Of a stretch of DNA of 64,000 nt, positions 54,564-64,000 are shown one piece after another. A program made the translations under genes and the position numbers. The stretch is taken from assembly GCA_031761405.1 (NCBI GenBank), contig JASEVX010000001.1, forward strand, positions 205,222,043-205,286,042, written 5' to 3'. The notes below the pieces were generated by a model. It did no database searches and had not been told where the DNA came from. It was given only the letters and a program-made list of their open reading frames with translations. The stretch's first letter is position 1. Each line of letters starts with the position of its first letter. The stretch is from Serripes groenlandicus. Its lineage: Eukaryota; Mollusca; Bivalvia; Cardiida; Cardiidae.

Positions 54564-56045
54564 GGTTCTGTCTCACGATGTATTAACACAATGAGAAGTT
54601 CTGTCTCATGATGTATTACAACAATAAGTGGTTCTGTCTCACGATGTATTAACACAATTAGTGGTCATGTCTCACGATGTATTAACACAATAAGTGGCTA
54701 TGTCTCACGATGTATTAACACAATAAGTGGGACTGTCTTACGATGTATTTACACAATGAGCGGTCCTGTCTCACGATGTATAAACACATTACGCGGATCT
54801 GTCTCACGATGTATTTACACAATACGCGGCTCTGTCTAAATATGTATTAACACAATGGGCGGTTCTCACTTACGATGTATTAGCACAACGAGCGGTTCTG
54901 TCTCACGATGTATTAACACAATAAGAGGTTCTGTCTCACGATGTATTAACGCAATAAGTGTTTCATAAGCGGTTCTTTCTCACGATGTATTAACACAATA
55001 GGCGGTTCTCTCTTACGATGTATTAACACAACAATCGGTTATGTCTCACGATGTATTAACACAACGAGCGGTTCTTTCTCACGATGTATTAACACAATAA
55101 GCGGTTCTGTCTCACGATGTATTAACACAACGAGCGGTTCTGTCTCACGATGTATTAACATAATAAGTGGTCCTGTTTCACGATGTATTAACACAATGAT
55201 CGGTTCTGTCTCATGATGTATTACATCAATAAGTGGTTCTGTCTCACGATGTATTAACACAATGAGCGGTTATGTCTCACGATGTATAACACAATAAGTG
55301 GGACTGTCTAACCATATATTAACACACTGAGCGGTTATGTCTCACGATGTACTAACACAATACGCGGTTTTGTCTAACGAAGTATTAACATATTACGTGG
55401 TTATGTCTCACGATGTATTAACACAATACGCAGTTCTGTCTAACGATGTATTTACACAATGAGAGGTTCTCACGATGTATTAACACAATAAGCGGTTCTG
55501 TCTCACGACGTATTAGCACAGTAAGCGGTTCTGTCTCTAGATGATTTAAAACAATAAGTGGTTCTGTCTCACGATGTATTAACACAATAAGCGGTTCTGT
55601 CTTACGATGTATTAACACAATACGCGTTACTGTCTGACGATGTATTAACACAATGAGCTGTTATGTCTCACGATGTATTAACACAATAAGCGGTTTTGTG
55701 TCACGATGTATTAACACAATGAGTGGTTATCACGATGTATTAACACAATGCGTGATTATGTCTCACGATGTATTAACACAATAAGCAATTATGTTTCACG
55801 ATGTAATCATACAATGAGCGGTTTTGTCTCACGATGTATTAGTACAATGAGCGGTTATGTCTCACGATGTATTAACACAATGAGTGGTTATCACGATGTT
55901 TTAACACAATGCGTGGTTATGTCTCACGATGTATTAACACAATAAGCAATTATGATTCACGATGTATTAATACAATGAGCGGTTCTGTCTCACGATGTAT
56001 TAACACAATGAGCGGTTATGTCTCACGATGTATAACACAATAAGC
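54564..56045. repeat. 33-bp minisatellite, about 45 units
   Basis: Unit GGTTCTGTCTCACGATGTAT, TAACACAATAAGC. Common variants are GGTTATG, GGTCCTG and AATGAGC/AATACGC. Since 33 = 11 codons, short open frames such as LIHRETEPLIV (minus) and SRCINTMSGYV (plus) appear but break every few units. Confidence 0.9.
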
Positions 56046-56145
56046 AAGAATCCTATCCATACGTATTAAAATAGTTAGCTGATCTGTCCCAACATTAATA
56101 GGTCACGATCTTCAGTCGTCGTCGTCTTTGACCCCAGAGGAGACT

Positions 56146-56325
56146 GCGTTGTTGGTGTAGTGGTAGAGCGTCCGCCTCGGGTACGGGATATCGCGGGTTC
56201 GATCCCCGACAGGGTCATAAATGGTAGTACTGGCTGCCTTTCTTGGCCCTCTGGGCTGTGGGGCTTGCAGTACGACTGACTGGATAGTGTCAGAATAAAT
56301 GGACCAGAAGTACTTGTAACCTGGC
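56146..56325 (+). mobile_element. SINE family A with the best-kept tRNA-like head
   Basis: GTTGGTGTAGTGGTAGAGCG (box A), CGGGTTCGATCCCCGACAGG (box B), AAATGGTAGTACTGGCTGCC, AGTGTCAGAATAAATGGACC. It is cut at TTGTAACC by the next repeat. The head could fold like a tRNA, but the SINE body follows without a CCA/terminator arrangement. Confidence 0.7.
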
Positions 56326-56805
56326 GGCCATGTTTTTGACCAGTCAACATGGCTTGAAGGAATCTGATAGAGGGAACATTTCTACAACATTATTTGAAAA
56401 ATCGGCCTTAAACTTTCGGAGGAGAATATTGTTTAAGTTTCCCCTATAGCCATATACGGCAAAAAAATGTTTTTTGACAAATCAACATGGCTTGAACAAA
56501 TCTGATAGAGAGTCACCCAAGGAACATTTCTACAAAACTATTTGAAAATCGGCAAACCAGTTTGGGAGAATTTTTTTTATATTTTTTTTTTCGTTTGGTT
56601 GCCATGTAAACCAGAATTCTTCATAGATCCCAAACATTTGAAGGAATTCTGGTGAGGTCATTGAGAGGATGCTTTCTATGAAGTCTCACCCCAATTGACC
56701 CACTGGTTACTGAGGAGAAGATGTGGATGGACGCCGGACGCCGGACGCCGGACATCGGACGATTACAATAACTCTCCTTATGCACTTCGTGCTCAGGTGA
56801 GCTAA
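56326..56805. repeat. interspersed repeat with GGACGCCGGAC array and CAGGTGAGCTAAAAA end
   Basis: GCGGCCATGTTTTTGACCAG, ATCAACATGGCTTGAA (twice), AAGTTTCCCCTATAGCCATA, GACGCCGGACGCCGGACGCC, CTTCGTGCTCAGGTGAGCTA. This motif order is familiar from bivalve genomes; no coding part. Confidence 0.55.
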
Positions 56806-57149
56806 AAAGGCAACAAGACAAACCCATTAAAAAGAACTAAAAAATCCCGAAACAGGGGATATAATTTCAAGGCCTGTTATCAGTCATCCACTTTAATTGA
56901 AGGTCACCTTTTCTATAAGGTTAAGTACTTTCCAAGTGTCATTGAGATACTAGCAGTTACAATGAACATCACTTCACCAACAGCAGCCAATCAAAGTGAT
57001 TAATTTCTTAGCAGAAAACAACAGTAATTCGTTTGAGTGTTCTGATGTAACATTGACATATCAATTAAGACATTCAAACTCCTACGCACAACGGCCGATT
57101 CACAAGTTCACAGGGAACTAAATCAACGGCTCTATTTCTCATTCAACCG

Positions 57150-59069
57150 ACCGCCTCAGTTGTGAAGCCTTAGAGCGGCCGCCCGAGTGAGGGAGATCGC
57201 GTGTTCTACCGCCGATCCCCGGGTCGTCATACAAAATGCTTTCAAAATGGTAGTAATTGCTGGCCTCCTTGACGTTCAGCGTTGCGGGGTTAGCGTAACG
57301 TAACGAATGGCAGGCTGGAGTCAGGATACATGGACTTATTAGTATTGGTAACCTACCCATGAAACGCCGTGACATAACTGGACCATTAGTATTGGTAACT
57401 TACCCATGACACGCCTTGATATAACTGGACCATTAGTATTGGTAACTTACCCATGAAACGCCTTGATATAACTGGACCATTAGTATTGGTAACTTACCCA
57501 TGACACGCCTTGATATAACTGGACCATTAGTATTGGTAACTTACCCATGAAACGCCTTGATATAACTGAACCATTAGTATTGGTAACTTACCCATGAAAT
57601 GCCTTGATATGACTGGACCATAAGTATTGGTAACTTACCCATGAAACGCCTTGATATAACTGGACCATTAGTATTGGTAACTTACCGATGAAACGCCTTG
57701 ATATAACTGGACCATTAGTATTGGTAACTTACCCATGAAACGCCTTGATATAACTGAACCATTAGTATTGGTAACTTACCCATGAAACGCCTTGATATAA
57801 CTGGACCAGTAGTATTGGTAACTTACCCATGAAACGCCTTGATATAACTGGACCAGTAGTACTGGTAACTTACTCATGAAACGCCTTGATATAACTGGAC
57901 CAGTAGTACTGGTAACTTACTCATGAAACGCCTTGATATAACTGGACCAGTAGTACTGGTAACTTACCCATGAAACGCCTTGATATAACTGGACCAGTTG
58001 TATTGGTAACTTACCCATGAAACGCCTTGATATAACTGGACCATTAGTACTGGTAACTTACTCATGAAACACCTTGATATAACTGGACCATTAGTATTGG
58101 TAACTTACCCATGAAACGCCTTGATATAACTGGACCATAAGTATTGGTAACTTACCCATGAAACGCCTTGATATAACTGGACCATTAGTATTGGTAACTT
58201 ACCGATGAAACGCCTTGATATAACTGGACCATTAGTATTGGTAACTTACCCATGAAACGCCTTGATATAACTGAACCATTAGTATAGGTAACTTACCCAT
58301 GAAACGCCTTGATATAACTGGACCAGCAGTACTGGTAACTTACCCATGAAATGCCTTGATATAAGTGGACCATTAGTACTGGTAACTTACTCATGAAACG
58401 CCTTGATATAACTGGATCATTAGTATTGGTAACTTACCAATGAAACGCCTTGATATAAGTGGACCAGTAGTACTGGTAACTTACTCATGAAACGCCTTGA
58501 TATAACTGGACCAGTAGTACTGGTAACTTACCCATGAAACGCCTTGATATAACTGGACCAGTAGTACTGGTAACTTACCCATGAAACGCCATGATATAAC
58601 TGGACCAGTAGTTCTGGTAACTTACCCATGAAACGCCTTGATATAACTGGACCAGTAGTACTGGTAACTTACCCATGAAACGCTTTGATATAACTGGACC
58701 AGTAATACTGGTAAATTACCCATGAAACGCCTTGATACAACTGGACCAGTAATACTGGTAACTTACCCATGAAACGCCTTGATATAACTGGACCATAAGT
58801 ATTGGTAAATTACCCATGAAACGCCTTTATACAACTGGACCAGTAGTACTGGTAACTTACCCATGAAACGCCTTGATATAACTGGACCATTAGTATTGGT
58901 AACTTACCCATGAAACGCCTTCATATAACTGGACAATTAGTATTGGTAACTTACCCATGAAACGCCGTGATATAACTGGACCATTAGTATTGGTAACTTA
59001 CCCATGAAACGCCGTGATATAACTGAAAAGTTGTTGAAATCGGCGTTAGAACACCAAACAATCAATCTC
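57150..59069 (+). mobile_element. SINE family A containing an expanded minisatellite
   Basis: The left 180 bp are an ordinary family A head and body (AGAGCGGCCGCCCGAGTGAG, AAAATGGTAGTAATTGCTGG, GGAGTCAGGATACATGGACT). The right end is an ordinary tail (GAAACGCCGTGATATAACTG, AAATCGGCGTTAGAACACC, AAACAATCAATC). Between them the 3' segment is repeated about 35 times. Confidence 0.85.
57331..59040. repeat. 47-bp minisatellite inside the SINE, about 36 units
   Basis: Unit ATAACTGGACCATTAGTATT, GGTAACTTACCCATGAAACG, CCTTGAT. Repeat spacing measured at several points is 47 bp. The two edges keep the SINE-type GCCGTGAT while interior units have GCCTTGAT. Confidence 0.92.
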
Positions 59070-59166
59070 TTTCACCATTAACGCTCTCATATATACAACA
59101 CATCTGCATTAGATCACTTTGAAAAGATATCGGCAGACATATGGCAACATATGGCAACTCTCTGTT

Positions 59167-59400
59167 AAGTAACCCTTTTCCTCATATAGATGCTTTCTGA
59201 CGCATCTGCAGCAGACGGCTTTTTGAAAACATAGTGCCAAAAGAAGAAATTGCTCAAAACGAGCAATTTCTCCTTTTGCCACAATGTTTTCCACTTTTTT
59301 AGTCATAGGTTATCCATTCAATTATAGAGATTTTCTATTTTTTGACAAAATATGTTCAAAGTCGTCTGCTGTAGAATTGTCGTATGAGGGAAAGCGTTAA
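59167..59400. mobile_element. MITE family P, complete
   Basis: GTAACCCTTTTCCTCATATA to GTATGAGGGAAAGCGTTAA with the full hairpin. Confidence 0.8.
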
Positions 59401-59423
59401 AAGAAAGACCAATTATTGAATAA

Positions 59424-59501
59424 AGGTGAAAACATTATGGCACTATTTTCCAAAGTTGTCCGCTGCAGAGGCGTCAGAAAAACAGTGTATGGGAAAGGGT
59501 T
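59424..59501. mobile_element. MITE family P fragments
   Basis: GTGAAAACATTATGGCAC joined to AAAGTTGTCCGCTGCAGAGG and TATGGGAAAGGGTTA. Confidence 0.5.
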
Positions 59502-59533
59502 ATATAAGTAAGTAAGTAAGTAAGTAAGTAAGT
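59502..59533. repeat. (TAAG)n microsatellite
   Basis: Seven TAAG tetramers, followed by a second GGGTTAAATAAGTAAGTAGG run at 59567. Confidence 0.9.
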
Positions 59534-59920
59534 TGTACGCTGCAGAGGTGAAAGGGAAAGGGAAAGGGTTAAATAAGTAAGTAGGTAAATATTTTATTAT
59601 AGTGACATGTAGATATACACCAGTAAAACAAGTGTACGCACAAGTAATATATAACATCGGGCCCATGGGCCTAAAAGTCAGTTTCAAAATAAATATAATT
59701 GAGGAAACAAACATTTGAAAAAACGTGTTTTTGCTTTGGTATCGAACTACGACAAAACGACAACAGTTAGTTAGTTAGTCAGATATGAACAGTAACCATT
59801 TCAAAACATCTAGTCGCGCGACTAATTCTCCGGAAAACAGTTGCGGTATATAAAGAGTCAACATAAGTGCGTACAATTATGAATTAGATCTTATCAGCAA
59901 AAATGAAAACGTGAACTCTT

Positions 59921-60136
59921 TTAACCCCTTTCCCTGACGCCTCTGCAGCAGACGGATTTTTGAAAACATAGTAACAAAAGAAAAAATTGCTCAAAACGAG
60001 CAATTTTTCCTTTTGCCACAATGTTTTCTACTTTTTAGTCATAGGTTATCCATTCAATTATAGAGATTTTCTAATTTTTGACAAAATATGTTCAAAGTCG
60101 TCTGCTGCTGAATTGTTGCATGAGGGAAAGGGTTAA
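59921..60136. mobile_element. MITE family P, left arm shortened
   Basis: TTAACCCCTTTCCCTGACGC to GCATGAGGGAAAGGGTTAA. Confidence 0.75.
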
Positions 60137-60403
60137 ATACATGCATGACGGCAAAATAATACATGCAAAGTAACACGAATAACAAAGTTCGGGACTTTGT
60201 GAACAGGCAATACTTTGTCCGATCGGACCTACCCCTACTCTGTATATCGATATATCGATTTTTTCATATTTTTGTTGTCTTTTTTTTCTTTTTCTTTTTC
60301 TTTTTCTTTATCTATGTGTATGTTTTTATCCTTCTTTTTGTTTTTGTTGAATACTAGAGTTTGTAACGCGTGTACATATGTAAATATGAGGAGCACTTGT
60401 TGT

Positions 60404-60715
60404 TTTACCCTTTCCCTCATATAGACGCTTTCTGACGCCTCTGCAGCAGACGGCTTTTTGAAAACATAGTAACAAAAGAAGAAATTGCTCAAAACGAGAA
60501 ATACGACAATTCTGCAGCAGACGACTTTGAACGTATTTTGTCAAAACATAGACAATCTCCATAATTGAATGGATAACCTATGACAAAAAGTGGAAAACAC
60601 TGTGGCAAAAGGAGAAATTGCACGTTTTGTGCAATTTATTCTTTTGTCACTATGTTTTCAAAAAGCCGTCTGCTGCAGAGGCGTCAGAAAGCGTCTATAT
60701 GAGGGAAAGGGTTAA
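60404..60715. mobile_element. composite of two MITE family P copies
   Basis: The first copy breaks inside its hairpin (GCTCAAAACGAGAAATACGA) and continues as the left part of an inverted copy from ACAATTCTGCAGCAGACGAC to ATGAGGGAAAGGGTTAA. Confidence 0.7.
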
Positions 60716-60987
60716 ATAAAAAATCAGTCAATCAATCTGGAGAAAAGTAGTGTCAAAATGTCACCTACATGTACACAAGATTGTAAATCGTCAATAACTG
60801 GTCCTTTCCAGGAAAAATGCATTGCGTGTATCGTTAGAACGTTAAAGAACCAAGGGCACTTTTCGAAAAAGACCGAGGTGATCGAACCCGAACTCCATTG
60901 CATCTAACTCTGTCTCTTGAATGTATCGACATCTGTCAAATGGACCTATATAAGCTTAAAAGCTTAAGCCCAAGCAGTGCAATTGGT

Positions 60988-61300
60988 CTTTATAATTGGC
61001 CTGGGGTTTTAGCCCCTGATTATAGTAGTAAAGCCATTTTTCGGAGTTGGCAGCCTGCCAATTGCTGTTAACACCTAACAACGCACGAGTACTCCAATAT
61101 AAGTTTAATAAATGACTTAGAAATTAATGCACTGAGAGGTCAAATATGGAACCTTATCAACATTCGCGAAGTGGTACGGACAAGTACAAAGAAGTCGCGT
61201 GACAAATGCAGTGGCGGATTGACCGGGGGACCCGTGCAACGAAAAATTAATTGTAAACAAACGGATTTAGCGGGGGCCCGTAGATTAAAGAAGTCAATTA
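60988..61300. repeat. interspersed repeat R, copy 3, internally deleted
   Basis: GGCCTGGGGTTTTAGCCCCT, CGGAGTTGGCAGCCTGCCAA, GAGAGGTCAAATATGGA, GTGGCGGATTGACCGGGG. Confidence 0.6.
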
Positions 61301-61663
61301 TTTATATTGTTTTCAAAAGCATATTTATGAATAAAAATGTAGCCTACCTAGTATCACTTAAACCCCAGCCACAGTTACCTTGCAATAGGTTTGCGAGTAG
61401 TTTGCGGCGGATTTCTAGATATTTTTGGCCGGAACCCTTCGGGACTCCTTGCGGGCATCGAGTTACTTTAAACCCGTACTTAAGCCTTCATCGCAAACTG
61501 ATCGCACATTAATCGGTTGATGCGTGGCTGATGTCCGGACAGGCATTACACATATCGGGCGAGCAACGAGCCAAATTAGCCGCTCAGAGCACGACCGGAA
61601 ATCGGGCAGACATTGAGCGGGGACAGGCCGGCGTCTGGCCCACCACCCACTGTGGCTCGCAGG

Positions 61664-61702
61664 TTATAAAAGCCGGCTCATCGCATCACTCATTAGATTA
61701 TC
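61664..61702 (+). promoter_or_regulatory. TATA-like motif in a GC-richer segment
   Basis: TTATAAAAG sits about 30 bp upstream of TCACTCATTAG (an initiator-like spot), and an ATG follows at 61703. Upstream 61420-61660 is GC-richer than average. Suggestive spacing only. Confidence 0.3.
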
Positions 61703-61852
61703 ATGTCGCGCTCTTCAAAGAAGGTACATTTTTTACACACAGTTTATCACAAAAGTGTCAGAGTAATGGTACTACAAGATGCCCTAGAAAAGAAGGACGG
61801 ACTGAAGGCAAAGGAGAGAGCAGTACCCACAAGAGAGGGAGAGTTGCAGTAA
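61703..61852 (+). CDS. short uncharacterised ORF, 49 codons
   Basis: Begins MSRSSKK and ends ERAVPTREGELQ then TAA. Lys/Arg/Glu-rich with no recognised domain. AAGAAG|GTACAT near the start could act as a splice donor, so this may be a first exon, part of an unknown mobile element, or chance. Confidence 0.2.
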   Translation: MSRSSKKVHFLHTVYHKSVRVMVLQDALEKKDGLKAKERAVPTREGELQ

Positions 61853-61984
61853 AGTGGTTGAGACCATGCCTCTCCTCTTCAGTCACCAATGCACCAAGAA
61901 CTAAGTTGTAGCGGTAGCGTGCAAACGCCAACCTCTCTCTCAACCGGGCGACCCGATCGCGATGTGCAGGTGCCTGCAAGCGCA

Positions 61985-62770
61985 GTAGAGGTATCAACGG
62001 CATTCTCGTAAGAATGTTTGTCTTTAATGATATCTCAGTCAAGTTCGAATATGTGTCATATTGGGTCAGAAACTAGGCCACTAGGCCAAATTGAAGGGAA
62101 ATCTTGCTAACACTCTAGAGGCTGCATTTTTAACTTGAGCATGTTGAAACTGTATCAGAATGTTTCTCTTGATGATAAGTTTGAACACTGGTCATGTCTG
62201 TTTAAAAACTAGGTCACTAGTCCAAATTGAAGGAAAATCTTGTAAACACTGAAGAAGCCACATTTTTTAAAATTTGGTCAGAATGTTTATCTTTATGATA
62301 TCTAGACCAATTTCGAATATGGATCATGCCGGGTTAAAAACTAGGTCACTAGGTCAAATTGAAGGAAAATCTTGTTAGGGCCATTTCTTTATTCAGCAGT
62401 TTGAAACCTTGTCAGAATGTTTGTATTGATGATATCTAGTCCATGTTCGAATATGGGCCATATCGGTCACTAGGCCAAATTAATGAAAATCTTGATAACA
62501 CTCTGGAGGTTGCATTTTGAATCTTTGTCAAAATAATTGTCTTGATGAGTTTTGCATCGTTCAAACACTTTCTCCCAGTCTAGTACATGATTTAGAGAAT
62601 TATTTCTAATTGATGGAAGTTGATATAACATTGACATATTTCTCAATATAATAAGGCAGAAACTTCAAAATATTCTGCCTAAACCTGCTGTCAAATTTTC
62701 ATTTGATTCTCCATGTCTTAAATGTGTATACTTGTGAGCTCTTGCACTCAAGTGAGCGATATAGTGCCAA
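61985..62770. repeat. tandem, diverged 115-150 bp units of an interspersed repeat
   Basis: CAGAATGTTT-TCTT-ATGATAT, TTCGAATATG-GTCAT, AACTAGGTCACTAGGTCAAA and GAAGGAAAATCTTGTTA recur about five times (near 62010, 62158, 62281, 62417 and 62531). The end GTGAGCTCTTGCACTCAAGT, GAGCGATATAGTGCC resembles widespread bivalve repeats. Confidence 0.6.
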
Positions 62771-62907
62771 CAAGGTCCTCCTGTTTTCAAATTGGCAGTT
62801 TCATAACATTTCCTATTTTTGATATGATCTTTCAACTCTTTAACAATACATACATAAACATAAGCTGCAATTGTTATTTCCTTTCACATTTTCCCTACTT
62901 CTCCAAC

Positions 62908-62955
62908 CTTCCAGCAGGCCAAGGCCGTCAGCACTTCAGTGCTTTGATTGTATTA
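62908..62955. repeat. repeat R, 3' end only
   Basis: CCTTCCAGCAGGCCAAGGCC, GTCAGCACTTCAGTGCTTTG match the end of the 20.9-kb copy. Confidence 0.55.
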
Positions 62956-63009
62956 CAGTTTCACTTGCATGACAGTGAAATATGTATACACTAGGCACAG
63001 CAATTACTT

Positions 63010-63150
63010 CAAACTTATTTATTTTACATCGATTGTGAAACAAGCTTTCAGTTTATATTAATCACGCTGTTGTGAAAAACCCAAAAGGGAGAACCCGCTC
63101 ATCACGGGATTCGAACCCGGGACATTTGGTTTGAGAGGCCGATGCCTTAC
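63010..63150 (-). mobile_element. SINE family C, antisense
   Basis: TTTTACATCGATTGTGAAAC, AAGCTTTCAGTTTATATTAA, GAACCCGCTCATCACGGGAT, TCGAACCCGGGACATTTGGT, GAGAGGCCGATGCC. Confidence 0.65.
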
Positions 63151-63223
63151 AACATGAACCTTTTAATACCTACAGACGCCTTTCGATGCTATTGTAGCAG
63201 ACGAAATTTGATAGGGTTGTGAC

Positions 63224-63248
63224 AAAAAAAAAAAAAAAAAAAAAAAAA
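63224..63248 (+). repeat. poly-A run
   Basis: About 26 consecutive A inside a decayed family P-like element (GCAGACGAAATTTGATAGGG to left, TCGTTTCGTCTGCTC to right). Confidence 0.8.
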
Positions 63249-63417
63249 TCTGTGCAACTTTACTCAATAACTGCTCTTTTACTTATTGAGAATTTCCATA
63301 TGTTTGCATCGTTTCGTCTGCTCGAGAAAAAATTATAGAATGTTATCACTAGTCAAATGGGGATTTTTCGGAATATGAACACACGCTCATTTTCCTTAAA
63401 AACTGCTGTACGTGTAG

Positions 63418-63613
63418 TTAACCCTTTCCCACCTACGGACGCATTTTGAAGCGTTTGCAGCAGACAACAAATAAGAAATTCCGCATAATAAACAATTTCT
63501 CATTTTGGCCACCACCAATAAATTATAATTTCATTTACATAGATTTTCCAAATTTTTACCTCGATATTTTCGAAGTCGTCTGCTGCAGATTTGTTGATTG
63601 TGGGAATGGGTTA
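63418..63613. mobile_element. MITE family P
   Basis: TTAACCCTTTCCCACCTACG to TTGTGGGAATGGGTTA; the hairpin is reduced to AATAAACAATTTCTC. Confidence 0.7.
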
Positions 63614-63842
63614 TTTAAAGATAAGACCCGATAGAAACAGGATTTACCGCTTTATTTATCCCTAAGATGTTTCTGTTCGAAATATATCGAATAAAAAGTA
63701 AAATAAAATCACCCAGCGAGAGTAAAGAGGACTTCACATCATTTTTCCTTGTTACCTTTAGTGACCCAACTCATATGAGTCTCTTGCAGACAAAAGGTCA
63801 TTCGGTTTTCCTCCGTCTCCGTACACCAGCAGTTTTCCTTAC

Positions 63843-63941
63843 TTTAACCCATTCCCACATACAACAAATTTGAAACAGACGACTTTAAATCTGTACCGCA
63901 AAAAGATCTCTTTAAATGAAAGAGAGGTGGAAACAGGGTTA
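63843..63941. mobile_element. MITE family P, left part
   Basis: TTTAACCCATTCCCACATAC, GAAACAGACGACTTTAAATC; joined to GTGGAAACAGGGTTA. Confidence 0.5.
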
Positions 63942-63943
63942 CA

Positions 63944-64000
63944 TATGAGCGAGAAAAGCAACATTATGTATCAACCTAGATCAGCCTGCGCAGTCCGCCA
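63944..64000 (+). mobile_element. GAGCCGT-type MITE, cut by the window end
   Basis: ATATGAGCGAGAAAAGCAAC, CTAGATCAGCCTGCGCAGTC. Confidence 0.55.

Noticed and set aside
56150..56220. tRNA gene at the GTGGTAGAGCG / GGTTCGATCCCC boxes
   Set aside because: The SINE body follows directly and the same head precedes other family A copies; no independent tRNA end or terminator is seen.
6531..58990. CRISPR-like regular repeats
   Set aside because: The arrays are contiguous tandem repeats without unique spacers, and the genome is eukaryotic.
61171..61512. 113-codon plus-strand frame
   Set aside because: Begins inside interspersed repeat R and shows no domain.
34540..63125. Other B-box-like GGTTCGAA strings (34.5, 36.95, 50.93, 63.1 kb) as tRNA genes
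   Set aside because: All belong to SINE family C and share the same non-tRNA body.

Overview
The window looks like a piece of a bivalve mollusc nuclear genome, possibly a dreissenid or another heterodont. That guess rests on the repeat flavour (short palindromic elements beginning TTAACCCTTTCCC or GAGCCGTTCCACGAG, several tRNA-headed SINEs, very long minisatellites) and has not been checked against a database. The DNA is AT-rich, introns are large, and nearly all of the sequence is repeat-derived. There is no bacterial-style gene packing, and most long open frames are by-products of tandem repeats whose unit length is a multiple of three.

One protein-coding gene can be read with confidence. 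It is on the + strand, spans at least 2501-30187, and encodes an ETS-family transcription factor of the ESE (ELF3/EHF/ELF5-like) type. I assembled six exons by matching reading phase across splice sites: 2501-2876, 20710-20916, 22211-22930, 23724-23834, 24883-25078 and 30094-30187. The exon at 24883 and the terminal exon together make a complete ETS DNA-binding domain. The first visible exon starts at a splice acceptor, so the true N-terminus (probably most of a Pointed domain) is upstream or outside the window. The visible protein is 567 residues.

The 17.8-kb intron after the first visible exon holds a 4.8-kb, 45-bp satellite (6571-11346) with higher-order structure, several MITEs and SINEs, and a 1.7-kb zone of nested hairpins with CRE-like and E2F-like palindromes (18.0-19.7 kb). 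It also holds a decayed LINE end at 20.1 kb. Repeats press close to the coding exons, and the stop codon of the gene appears to lie at the edge of an antisense SINE.

From 30.2 kb to the end I find no convincing gene. This part is a mosaic of MITEs, SINEs and LINE 3' ends, with four further minisatellite fields: 35.03-36.5 kb (about 53 bp), 43.17-49.81 kb (58 bp, about 114 copies), 54.56-56.05 kb (33 bp) and 57.33-59.04 kb (47 bp, grown inside a SINE). A GC-rich 0.64-kb element with terminal inverted repeats lies at 52.88-53.51 kb. A GC-richer segment with a TATA-like motif and a short ORF lies at 61.4-61.9 kb.

Strongest observations: the ETS gene model with frame-neutral middle exons, the SINE-supplied stop codon, birth of a minisatellite inside a SINE, the satellite open in several frames, and a central hairpin core that recurs in three otherwise different MITE families.
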